The notes beneath the pieces are model-generated. The model was not told the DNA's origin. It saw only the letters and a list, made by a program, of their open reading frames with translations, and searched no databases. From assembly GCA_046541875.1 (NCBI GenBank), contig JBKHCL010000001.1, positions 1 to 64,000 of the forward strand: a stretch of DNA of 64,000 bases. The letters are read 5' to 3'. The translations under genes and the position numbers were made by a program. Of the stretch, positions 21,401-28,039 are shown one piece after another. Origin of the DNA: CAZFPT01 sp046541875. GTDB lineage: Bacteria > Planctomycetota > Phycisphaerae > SM23-33. The stretch's first letter is position 1. Each line of letters starts with the position of its first letter.

Positions 21401-21894
21401 CGGGCGGCAATCCATTCCTCGCGGACATGGGTCGACACCCCCACGGGTACGCCTCGCAGTTCGAGTACCGCTTCACCGAGCCGTGGATCGACATCCGTCG
21501 GCGCGGCGGCAAGGCCGATGAGTGGATCTGCTTCGACTGGCGCAGCGAGGTGAGGGTGAAGTCCGATGCCCTGAAGGAGAAGTACCCCGAGCGGCTGTTG
21601 GTGTGCGACGGCAAGAAGGTCGAGTCGGCCACCGACAGCAAAGGCAGGGCCCGATTGAGCGACGATCTCTCCCCGCGTGCGGTCTTCCAGAGACCCGCCG
21701 GCGTGGAGTTCGGGCGGGTGATGCTCTACCCGGCCGGGACGAAGGTTATCGACGGGCAGGTGTTCCAGAAGGCCTCCGAGCCGATGGCGTTCACCTTCTG
21801 CCGTGAGGAAGAGTTCGCGAACATCGTCGAGCAGTGGCTCTCCAGCGACGGACGAGTGAAGATCCAGCCGTGGGGGCAGGGCGACATGCACTGA
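18460..21894 (+). CDS. Very large secreted heparinase II/III-like protein
   Basis: 1144 residues with a signal peptide (FLVSLTVVWTVLACV) after AGGAAGG. Residues about 30-380 are helix-rich, like the alpha/alpha toroid of heparinase II/III-type lyases. Residues about 395-700 look like the following beta-sandwich, with YVHHVPDNFCLTGFYAHQRP and DAGWSNSVRSHNG where these lyases place their His/Tyr region. A C-terminal domain (about 790-880) resembles an Ig-like or NPCBM-type accessory module. The fold is inferred from architecture and motifs, not a strong full-length match. A distant relative of similar size lies at 37961-41611. Partner of the upstream DJ-1-type gene. Confidence 0.6.
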   Translation: MKSLRFLVSLTVVWTVLACVTPSGAGPKDVEHPFIFMTKADVAAAKEAVANEQWAKDELQRVREKRGWGQTQRDLLLWLVAGDEKARDRQKKYLLSYAGKGAGRLPWSDNYLSVIRYDALYSELTPAERERMLATFRKNAEWAIKHTRRLTKHNWLPNMQWPRSFSAQMMALCTKDEDLIRRVFESPNGFKWYFDQYVSDGYFYNEEFGKQTSMIGELLLWCRGTKNLGLNQYGFGYTGKGGATMKKYLQSLMILGMGQVDLGTSRPHYAKLTMGDAKGGPHPGYAFQHALVSGYLTDGSGGENRWYASNMNGRDHKNRKVSKMHMPMWFEVSHATWPEAHFDYFLAQMRSPKDDKYYPSLYWGLDPIDPNEVTPPAAPCGVYDERGLVILRSDESPKFWESRNSLALGLRLATPYVHHVPDNFCLTGFYAHQRPIYLNRQVSGGYAGTDAGWSNSVRSHNGVMVDNREPRSIGIIPSPRRDFNKHVKFVAARGKGVYPDVDMTRALMLTGEYLFDVYALKSDRPRSYLWSAHTLGHLCPQRPTDWAKTRQLIGSVFDLTGERSYTPGEKQWTVTAYQTSAGAPRHSGLGESWFKRRVGVRMTMLGEIGTTAYTAIAPATAGAKFRIRRSADEPGGASILAHRTAKQTMFVAVHEPYEDTHRIRDIQRIARTDDAVAVAIRGDGWTDILAVRIGDDANELIELKRGPYRLSFRNYAYVRMTPSKLSATGGLVKGHFPWTGKGTPAVMLNGSRERSYLRDGMIYVDLKPAGEKHGPAILTSKGQVGPIASRWFPRQVAFKTGGSAKATLTLRNIGSQPADATVAVSAGDGLSCEPSVVELDALAPGAEKRVQVIVSGDKTQANRLQTIRTWSEEGDVPVQPAELTVAHGVSVVWRQVWPRDFSRTVYAPRYTARYDYMKQTNAAMLLDPSGRDHTLARRGGGPLPKLYRAQPDPKKKGDWDVDRVEVHGFRAFKPRLEKGGPGGNPFLADMGRHPHGYASQFEYRFTEPWIDIRRRGGKADEWICFDWRSEVRVKSDALKEKYPERLLVCDGKKVESATDSKGRARLSDDLSPRAVFQRPAGVEFGRVMLYPAGTKVIDGQVFQKASEPMAFTFCREEEFANIVEQWLSSDGRVKIQPWGQGDMH

Positions 21895-22047
21895 CCGATC
21901 GGGTATAGTGTTTCGGTAAGAGTTTGGCTGCAGGAGGTTTGGGAACGTCGCGGCGGCCAGGCCGACCGCGACGCTCGGCGGCGAGGAGAGCGGAGAGTTT
22001 TTTCGCGAACGTGACTAACGTGGTAACGGAAGTGGTGTCCATCCCCC

Positions 22048-22647
22048 ATGAAGCGTGAAGCCGACGGTCCGGAGGCGGGTCTGGAAGACGCCCGCTGCGT
22101 GCAGCAGGTGCTCGCCGGCGACGCCTCGGCGTTCGATCCGCTGGTGAAACGCTACCAGCGCCGGGCCATGGCGGTGTCCTATCGGCTGTTGAATGACCGC
22201 GACGACGCCATGGAGGTCACGCAGGACGCATTTTTGAAGGCGTTCGACAAACTGGAAAGCCTCACCAAGCCCGAACGCTTCGGAAGCTGGCTGCTGCGGA
22301 TTGTCTCGAACCTGTCGCTGAACAAGCGCCGGCGCCGGGCCCTGCGGCGGACCGCGTCGCTGGATGTCGCAGGCGACGAGGATGACACCTCACGAGGAGA
22401 GCAGCAGACCGACACCCGGGAGGACCTCCCGGACGAGGTCACCAGCGGGGCCGAGGCCAGGGAGATTCTGGACCGCGAGCTCCAGAAGCTCCCGGAGAAG
22501 CAACGCCGGGCGCTGGTGCTGTTCAGCATGGAGAAGCTGCCCCAGAAAGAGGTGGCCGAACTGCTGGAGATCAGTGTGGAAGCAGTGAAATGGCATGTCT
22601 TTACGGCACGGAAGAAGTTGAAGGAACGCATGCGGGAGTATCTCTAG
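22048..22647 (+). CDS. ECF-type RNA polymerase sigma factor
   Basis: 199 residues with regions sigma2 (about 20-95: FDPLVKRYQRRAMAVSYRLL, DAMEVTQDAFLKAFDKLE, RFGSWLLRIVSNLSLNKRRR) and sigma4 (about 145-199: LQKLPEKQRRALVLFSMEKL, QKEVAELLEISVEAVKWHVFTARKKLKE), with an acidic linker. It would direct RNA polymerase to a specific regulon and be held by the anti-sigma protein encoded 40 bp downstream. The start has no strong Shine-Dalgarno. A GGGAAC at about 21950 resembles an ECF -35, but a matching -10 was not convincing. Confidence 0.93.
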   Translation: MKREADGPEAGLEDARCVQQVLAGDASAFDPLVKRYQRRAMAVSYRLLNDRDDAMEVTQDAFLKAFDKLESLTKPERFGSWLLRIVSNLSLNKRRRRALRRTASLDVAGDEDDTSRGEQQTDTREDLPDEVTSGAEAREILDRELQKLPEKQRRALVLFSMEKLPQKEVAELLEISVEAVKWHVFTARKKLKERMREYL

Positions 22648-22687
22648 GACCCCGCGACGCCACCCGGTGGCGGATGGAGCGAACACG

Positions 22688-23317
22688 ATGAATGACAGTG
22701 AGAACAACCAGACCCACAATCAACTGCCCGGTCCGGACGACCTGGATCGGCTGATGCAGGAATATGTCGACGGCACGCTGGAAGGCCGACGTCTCAGAGA
22801 GTTCGAGCGGAGACTCGAAAACGACGAGTCCCTGCGCGGTGAGTTGGAGGCGTACTCGGCCCTGGCCAGGCAAATCGAGGCGGAACTGGACCGCGACGTG
22901 CCCGGGGTGGACTACGAGGCGATGCGTGCGGACATTCTCGCCGCCGTCGAGCGGAAGGTGATCATGCAGGGCCCGTCCCACTCTCGTCTGCTGCGCTGGC
23001 GACCGATGGTGGGCGGCTTGGCGGCAGCGGCAGCGATCGTGCTGGCGGTGAGCGTCTGGCTGGTGGTGTCCACCCCGTCGCAGACCAACGTGGGCGTCGA
23101 GCAGGCGAGCGTGTCGATGGTGCCCGCAGCCCCCGAGCAGGGCGGCGAGGAATTTGTTTCGGTCTCGCTGGCTGAGCCCCAGTGGGACCAGGTTGTGCTT
23201 TCGCCCGAGGCGGCGTTTGACTCCCCCGAAGACCTTCCGGCAGGGACGGTGATGGTTTCGGTCGGCGAGGAGTCCGCCGACAGCGCGGCGCTGGAGTATC
23301 CGATTCTCGTTCACTGA
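22688..23317 (+). CDS. Putative transmembrane anti-sigma factor
   Basis: 209 residues from the ATG at 22688, eight bases after GGAG. The N-terminal 65 residues (DDLDRLMQEYVDGTLEGRRLREFERRLENDESLRGELEAY) match the cytoplasmic helical domain of membrane anti-sigma factors, without the HxxxCxxC zinc motif. One membrane segment (VGGLAAAAAIVLAVSVWLVV) lies near residues 108-128, followed by about 80 acidic periplasmic residues. Position between the ECF sigma and STN genes supports the role. The signal it senses is unknown. Confidence 0.8.
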   Translation: MNDSENNQTHNQLPGPDDLDRLMQEYVDGTLEGRRLREFERRLENDESLRGELEAYSALARQIEAELDRDVPGVDYEAMRADILAAVERKVIMQGPSHSRLLRWRPMVGGLAAAAAIVLAVSVWLVVSTPSQTNVGVEQASVSMVPAAPEQGGEEFVSVSLAEPQWDQVVLSPEAAFDSPEDLPAGTVMVSVGEESADSAALEYPILVH

Positions 23318-23374
23318 TCCGAATTCGCCCGCCAGTGAGTCCGGCGGGCTTCCTGAAAGGATGGAATCATCTCG

Positions 23375-24544
23375 ATGAATACGCTCAGAGCAGGAATCGT
23401 GGCTGTGCTGGTGGCGACGACGACGGGGGGCGCCCTGGCCAAGCCCGCCACCGCGAAGCTGCAGAAGGCACTGGACACGCCCGTGAACTTCGTGGTCGAG
23501 GAGGCGGCGCCGATCGGCGAGGTGTTCTCCCGGCTGGAGAAGGAGACCGGCGCGCGCATCGCCCTTCACGACGACGCCCTGGAGTTTCTTCCCTATGGTG
23601 AGCAGACGCGGCTGAAGGTGACGCTCAAGAACATCAAGCTTTCCAAGGCGTTGGACCGTGTGCTCAGCCAGCAGGCCCTGCAGTGGAAGCGGGATGGGGA
23701 TACCATCCGGATTCTGCCGACCGACGCGCTGTATCGTCTCGGGCGGCGGGCGAGCTTCGATGAACTCCGCCTGCTGGGCGTGATCCACTCGACGCGCATC
23801 CCGGCTGAGAAGTCCGCCGACGAGGTCCGCAAGACCTTCGCCGCTCTCAGCGGGCTGGACGAGGTCGTCCTGAAGTTCCGCGTATATCCCTACGAGCTCA
23901 AGAAGGAGCTCTCGGAGGTTCAGGCCGACGCGATGAAACGCGCGGCGATGGCGCTGCCGGGCACCGGGGCCGACTGGCTGAACATGCTCTGCCACGGGAT
24001 GGACTGGACGTGGTATGTTCAGGGGGAACAAGTGGTTATCCTCGATAAGTCCGCCCAGGTCCGCCGACAGCTCCAACGGCAGGTCTCCGTTGCGTATCGC
24101 AAGGCGGCGCTGCAGGACGTTCTGTTCGACCTGGCGGGCAAGGCGCGGGTCGAACTGAAGATGTCTCCCGGTGTGATGCGGCAGGTCCCCGAGCAGGCCA
24201 GGAGCAATCTGAACCTCATCATGGAGGAGGCGACGGTATCCCAGGCGCTGCAGGCCATCAGCGGCGCGACCGGGTTGAAGTTCACCCCCGCCGGTGAGGG
24301 GTTGAAAGTCGAGGCATCCAAGGCGATCAAGGACGACGATCAGCCGCGGCGCGACCGGCCTCCGTTCTTCCTGCGGATGTCCATGCCCCTCAAGGACGGG
24401 ACCAACGTCGACGTGTTCATGCGGCCTGACGACATGCCCGAGGAGGTCGTGGAGTACGTCCTCAAGCGAAAGGGCGACATGGTTCGTTTGCTTCAGGAAG
24501 AGGCGAAGGCTACCCACACCTCCGGCGTGAACGACAAGGACTAG
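23375..24544 (+). CDS. Periplasmic protein with secretin/TonB short N-terminal (STN)-like domains
   Basis: 389 residues with a signal peptide (AGIVAVLVATTTGGALAK). Two segments resemble STN/secretin N-domains: about 35-115 (APIGEVFSRLEKETGARIAL, LKVTLKNIKLSKALDRVLSQQALQWKRDGDTIRI) and about 230-325 (VAYRKAALQDVLFDLAGKARVEL, VSQALQAISGATGLKFTPAG). No secretin pore or TonB-receptor barrel follows, so the domains stand alone. As the third gene of the ECF/anti-sigma set it may relay or sense an envelope signal, but that is inference. The leader before its ATG resembles that of the gene at 18460 (GGAATCATCTC). Confidence 0.75.
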   Translation: MNTLRAGIVAVLVATTTGGALAKPATAKLQKALDTPVNFVVEEAAPIGEVFSRLEKETGARIALHDDALEFLPYGEQTRLKVTLKNIKLSKALDRVLSQQALQWKRDGDTIRILPTDALYRLGRRASFDELRLLGVIHSTRIPAEKSADEVRKTFAALSGLDEVVLKFRVYPYELKKELSEVQADAMKRAAMALPGTGADWLNMLCHGMDWTWYVQGEQVVILDKSAQVRRQLQRQVSVAYRKAALQDVLFDLAGKARVELKMSPGVMRQVPEQARSNLNLIMEEATVSQALQAISGATGLKFTPAGEGLKVEASKAIKDDDQPRRDRPPFFLRMSMPLKDGTNVDVFMRPDDMPEEVVEYVLKRKGDMVRLLQEEAKATHTSGVNDKD

Positions 24545-24728
24545 CCCGCAAGCGTAAGCGACATGCATAAGCCCCCAGCGTAAGCTGGGCGATGGCGTGA
24601 TCGTAAGTCTTGTGAAAAGAAGCATCTATACGCGGCCGATCCCTTGGCTCCCGGCGGGGGCTTCATGCGCTGACCTTCATTTCCGCGGTTGATCCCCGTT
24701 TCCCGGCGGGGGATTTGCAGTGCGCGGC

Positions 24729-24751
24729 GGCAGGGGGGTGTGCGTCCTGCC
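24729..24751 (+). repeat. G-run hairpin motif, copy 1
   Basis: GGCAGG...CCTGCC enclosing a six-G run. The core CGGCAGGGGGGTGTGCGTCCTG closely matches 41729-41751, differing by one substitution and one base insertion. Both copies lie in gene-free DNA. Confidence 0.45.
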
Positions 24752-24770
24752 AAAACGTGCCCCCGACCCG

Positions 24771-24790
24771 GCCGATCCGGCAGGATCGGC
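24771..24790 (+). repeat. Perfect 8-bp stem hairpin
   Basis: GCCGATCC, four-base loop, GGATCGGC. No T-run follows, so it is not a standard terminator; it may be a leader structure or binding site. Confidence 0.5.
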
Positions 24791-24936
24791 AGAATTCCGG
24801 GCGGGTCACGGCTACCTGGAAATCCGTAAGAGACTACTATGTAGTTACTTGTACGCTGTGGCACCGGGCTTGCAATAACCTCTGTCGGACAAACTGTATG
24901 GTGACGCGTCGAGAAGCGGCGCGAGGCAGGTTCACG

Positions 24937-25371
24937 ATGACGACCCGGACCAGGCGAGACAAACCGTTGGACGTCGTGGTCACCGGCGAGGCCGAGAGTT
25001 GGCTGCCGGCGCTGGAGACCGTTGTCGGCCCGCGTTTTATCAATGCGTGGAAGGCGGACAACGAGCGAGAACTGCTGGACGCGGTCGAGCGAGGTCCGGC
25101 AGAGGCGGCCGTCCTGGACGAAGGCGTCCACAGCGAGGTGCCCGTGCTGCAGATGCTTCGGCTGATTCGGCGGGTCAAGCCTCGCATGCCCGTGATCGTG
25201 GTGACCACCCACACCGACCGTCGATGGCTGGAAAACGCATTGCGGCTGGCGGCCTTCAGCGTGGTGACCAAGCCGATGGGCTTTGAGTTGCTCCTGCGGC
25301 AGCTTCAGCGGGTGATGAATCGTCTGGACCGCACGCTCCGCGAGGGCGGACCCATGGGGAACCGCAACTGA
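24937..25371 (+). CDS. Degenerate response-regulator receiver-like protein
   Basis: 144 residues from ATG 24937 after GGCAGG; ATG 24898 would add 13 residues. Residues about 12-130 follow the CheY-like order: VVVTGEA, then AAVLDEG (possible phospho-Asp), RVKPRMPVIVVTTHTD, then FSVVTKPMGFELL with the conserved Lys-Pro. The N-terminal acidic pair that binds magnesium in true receivers is missing (VVTGEAES), so phosphorylation is doubtful. There is no output domain. It lies 88 bp before groES. Confidence 0.65.
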   Translation: MTTRTRRDKPLDVVVTGEAESWLPALETVVGPRFINAWKADNERELLDAVERGPAEAAVLDEGVHSEVPVLQMLRLIRRVKPRMPVIVVTTHTDRRWLENALRLAAFSVVTKPMGFELLLRQLQRVMNRLDRTLREGGPMGNRN

Positions 25372-25383
25372 TGGTGAGCACCG

Positions 25384-25401
25384 CCCGCCCCCGGAGGCGG
25401 G
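25384..25401 (+). repeat. Short GC hairpin upstream of groES
   Basis: CCCGCC, six bases, GGCGGG. No TTAGCACTC-type CIRCE element is present upstream of groES, so HrcA control is not indicated by the sequence. Confidence 0.35.
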
Positions 25402-25459
25402 TTGATGGATACCAGGAAGATAAGGAAGACCACAGACACTTTGGAAGGAGCAACGACAG

Positions 25460-25762
25460 ATGGCCAAAGGGAAACCCAAGATTCGCCCGCTGGGCGAGAA
25501 GGTTCTTGTGCAGCGACTCGAGGCGGAGCAGGTCACCAAGGGCGGCATTGTGCTGCCGGACACCGCCAAGGAGAAGCCCCAGGAAGGCACGATCATCGCC
25601 GTGGGCGACGGAAAGCTCATGGGCGACGGTGAGCGCGCCGATCCGCAGGTGTCCAAGGGCGACCGCGTCCTGTTCACCAGCTATGCGGGCACGGAAATCA
25701 AGGTCGATGGCGAGGAATATCTGCTCATGAGCGAGTCGGATATCCTGGCTATCGTCGACTAG
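25460..25762 (+). CDS. groES: Co-chaperonin GroES
   Basis: 100 residues forming the 10-kDa lid of the GroEL folding chamber. It carries IRPLGEKVLVQRLEAEQVTKGGIVLPDTAKEKPQEG, whose GGIVLP segment is the mobile loop that contacts GroEL, and the GDRVLFTSYAGTEI core. A strong GGAAGGAG precedes the ATG. groEL follows 41 bp downstream in the usual bicistron. Confidence 0.97.
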   Translation: MAKGKPKIRPLGEKVLVQRLEAEQVTKGGIVLPDTAKEKPQEGTIIAVGDGKLMGDGERADPQVSKGDRVLFTSYAGTEIKVDGEEYLLMSESDILAIVD

Positions 25763-25803
25763 TCGAATTGTTTCCCCCAATGCAGCAGGGAGCTTGAATC
25801 ACA

Positions 25804-27432
25804 ATGGCAAAGAAGAAGATTTCATTCGATGTGGAAGCGCGCGACGGCATCCGCCGGGGCGTCAAGCAGTTGGCCAGGGCGGTGAAGGTAACCCTCGGGC
25901 CCACCGGACGCGTGGTGGTTCTGGAGAAGTCCTTCGGCTCGCCGACCGTCACCAAGGACGGCGTCTCGGTCGCCAAGGAGATCGAGCTGGAAGACGCCAA
26001 CGAGAACATGGGCGCCCAGATGGTCAAGGAAGTCGCCTCCCGGACGTCCGACGTCGCCGGCGACGGAACCACCACGGCGACCATTTACGCCGAGGCGATC
26101 TTCGAGGAAGGCCTCAAGAACGTCACCGCCGGCGCCAAGGCGATGCAGCTGAAGCGCGGAATCGAAAAGGGCGTCGACGCCGTCGTCGAGGAACTGGCCA
26201 AGCTCTCCAACCCCATCAAGGGGTCCAAGGAGATCGCCCAGGTCGGCACGTGCGCCGCCAACCAGGACAGCGAGATCGGCAAGAAGATCGCCGACGCGAT
26301 GGACAAGGTCGGCAAGGACGGCGTGATCACCGTCGAAGAGGGCAAGGGCACGGACACCACCGTGGACCTTGTCGAGGGGATGCAGTTCGATAAGGGCTAC
26401 ATCTCCCCGCACTTCGTCAACAAGACCGACACGATGGAGGCTGACCTCGAAAAGCCCTTCGTGCTCGTCCACGAGAAGAAGATCTCGCAGATCAAGGACC
26501 TTGTCCCGGTGCTGGAGAAGATCGCCCAGTCCGGCCGACCTCTGGTGATTATCGCCGAGGACATCGAGGGCGAAGCGCTGGCGACCCTCGTGGTCAACAA
26601 GCTGCGAGGCACGTTGCAGACGGTGGCTGTCAAGGCTCCGGGCTTCGGCGATCGTCGCAAGGAAATGATGCAGGACATCGCCACGCTCACCGGCGGCAAG
26701 GCGATCATGGAAGACATGGGCATCAGCCTCGATGGGCTGGACATCTCCGACTTGGGCAGCGCCAAGCGCGTTCGCGTGAGCAAGGACAACACCACCATCA
26801 TCGAAGGCGGCGGCAAGACGGCCGACATCAAGGCCCGCATCGAGCAGATCAAGGGTCAGATCGAGGCGACCACCAGCGATTACGATCGCGAGAAGCTCGA
26901 AGAGCGCCTCGCCAAGCTCTCCGGCGGCGTCGCCCAGATCAACGTGGGCGCAGCCACCGAGGTCGAGATGAAGGAGAAGAAAGCCCGCGTCGAGGACGCC
27001 CTGCACGCCTGCCGGGCGGCCGTCGAGGAAGGCATTCTCCCCGGTGGCGGCGTGGCTGTCCTGCGTGCGATCAAGGCGCTGGACAAGGTCAAAACCGTCA
27101 GCGACGACGAAAAAACCGGCGTGGACATCATCCGCCGGGCGCTGTCGGCCCCGGTTCGCCAGTTGGCGGCCAACTCCGGGCTGGACGGGGCCATCGTCGC
27201 CGCGAAGGTCATGGAGTCCGACGACACCAACTTCGGCTACAACGCCCTGACCGGAAAGTACACCGACCTGGTCAAAGACGGCGTGATCGTGCCCACCAAG
27301 GTGGAGCGATCGGCCCTGCAGAACGCCGCGTCCGTGGCCGGCCTGCTGCTGACCACCGACGCGATCGTCTCGGAAATCCCCGAGAAGAAGCCCGCCGGCG
27401 CCGGCGGTGGTGGCATGGAAGACATGTACTAA
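25804..27432 (+). CDS. groEL: Chaperonin GroEL
   Basis: 542 residues, normal family length. It assembles into the double-ring ATP-driven folding chamber. Visible family blocks are KVTLGPTGRVVVLEKSFGSP, the ATP-site DGTTTATIYAEAI, the apical QFDKGYISPHFV, and AVEEGILPGGGVAVLRA. The C-terminal tail is the Gly/Met type (GAGGGGMEDMY). A GGGAG ribosome site precedes the ATG. A strong intrinsic terminator lies 30 bp past the stop, closing the operon. Confidence 0.98.
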   Translation: MAKKKISFDVEARDGIRRGVKQLARAVKVTLGPTGRVVVLEKSFGSPTVTKDGVSVAKEIELEDANENMGAQMVKEVASRTSDVAGDGTTTATIYAEAIFEEGLKNVTAGAKAMQLKRGIEKGVDAVVEELAKLSNPIKGSKEIAQVGTCAANQDSEIGKKIADAMDKVGKDGVITVEEGKGTDTTVDLVEGMQFDKGYISPHFVNKTDTMEADLEKPFVLVHEKKISQIKDLVPVLEKIAQSGRPLVIIAEDIEGEALATLVVNKLRGTLQTVAVKAPGFGDRRKEMMQDIATLTGGKAIMEDMGISLDGLDISDLGSAKRVRVSKDNTTIIEGGGKTADIKARIEQIKGQIEATTSDYDREKLEERLAKLSGGVAQINVGAATEVEMKEKKARVEDALHACRAAVEEGILPGGGVAVLRAIKALDKVKTVSDDEKTGVDIIRRALSAPVRQLAANSGLDGAIVAAKVMESDDTNFGYNALTGKYTDLVKDGVIVPTKVERSALQNAASVAGLLLTTDAIVSEIPEKKPAGAGGGGMEDMY

Positions 27433-27462
27433 ATCGCCCGGCCGACGCTGAATCGAAGTTTC

Positions 27463-27500
27463 CGGACGCCCGCTGGTAACCCCCGCGGGCGTCCGTCTTT
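27463..27500 (+). terminator. Rho-independent terminator of groESL
   Basis: CGGACGCCCGC (27463-27473) pairs perfectly with GCGGGCGTCCG (27485-27495) around an 11-nt loop, followed by TCTTT. It lies 30 bp after the groEL stop. Confidence 0.85.
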
Positions 27501-27640
27501 GCGCTCGTTCCGCCAGGTCGACCAATTCGCCCTCGCCTCGGATGGATCGTAGCTTGCAGATGGGCGGATTCCGCCCCGACGGCGCGCTAAGGACAGCGCG
27601 AAGACCGATACGATGCGGGCGAACGATGGGAGAGCACATT

Positions 27641-27871
27641 ATGGCCACGCGAGGAAAAAAGGGCAGCGTGCTGCTGCCGGACACCGCCGGTCTGAACTTC
27701 GGGATCTGGCTGGACCCGTCGGCCGACGTCCAGACAACCAGGCCCCGGGCAGTTCCCATACCGCAAGACGCCTCCAACGCCCCCGAAACGTCCCTGGTAC
27801 AGACGATGGAAGAGGTCCGGAAAGACTGGGAGAACCACCTCTACCCCCAACAGGCGGGCAGAAACAAGTAG
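27641..27871 (+). CDS. Small protein of unknown function
   Basis: 76 residues from the ATG at 27641, eight bases after GGGAGAG; ATG 27626 is in frame. Not recognised. The N-terminus MATRGKKGSVLLPDTAG is basic, followed by a Pro-rich middle and an amphipathic stretch (SLVQTMEEVRKDWENH). No signal peptide, membrane segment or cysteine motif. It lies after the groESL terminator and 168 bp before the dehydrogenase, so it would need its own promoter. Confidence 0.5.
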   Translation: MATRGKKGSVLLPDTAGLNFGIWLDPSADVQTTRPRAVPIPQDASNAPETSLVQTMEEVRKDWENHLYPQQAGRNK

Positions 27872-28039
27872 CTATTCCACTTTCCTGACCAAACGACCTC
27901 CGGAGACCGTTGGCTGTTGCTCTTTGAGTTTCACGCACCCCTCGCCGGGTTCGAGATGAAGCTTCTGGCGCGTCCTCATGCTTGCGGCGCATAGAATGAC
28001 CTGATGCACCGCAAGTGACACTCAAGGAAAGGACGCACC

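Larger units (their letters stand above)
24545..24936 (+). other. Hairpin-rich intergenic region upstream of the receiver-like/groESL genes
   Basis: 392 bp without a recognised gene, except a possible 13-codon extension of the next gene from ATG 24898. Inverted repeats are CCCAGC/GCTGGG (24574-24589), GGCAGG/CCTGCC (24729-24751), GCCGATCC/GGATCGGC (24771-24790) and ACTAC/GTAGT (24833-24845). Two similar words, CCCGGCGGGGGCTT near 24648 and CCCGGCGGGGGATT near 24701, form a short direct repeat. The last 100 bp are AT-richer and may hold a promoter, but no clean -35/-10 pair was found. Confidence 0.55.

Noticed and set aside
18373..21891. An 1172-codon minus-strand frame opposite the heparinase-like gene
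   Set aside because: Composition is the Gly/Arg/His/Val/Leu-rich type of GC-rich antisense frames and no domain is visible. The plus-strand protein has a signal peptide and ribosome site.
21940..22047. Autoregulatory ECF promoter upstream of the sigma gene
   Set aside because: A GGGAAC-like -35 is present near 21950 but no acceptable -10 lies at 16-17 bp spacing.
25372..25459. CIRCE element expected before groES
   Set aside because: No TTAGCACTC-N9-GAGTGCTAA-like repeat was found; only a short GC hairpin.
25822..27777. A 651-codon minus-strand frame opposite groEL
   Set aside because: Antisense shadow of the chaperonin gene.
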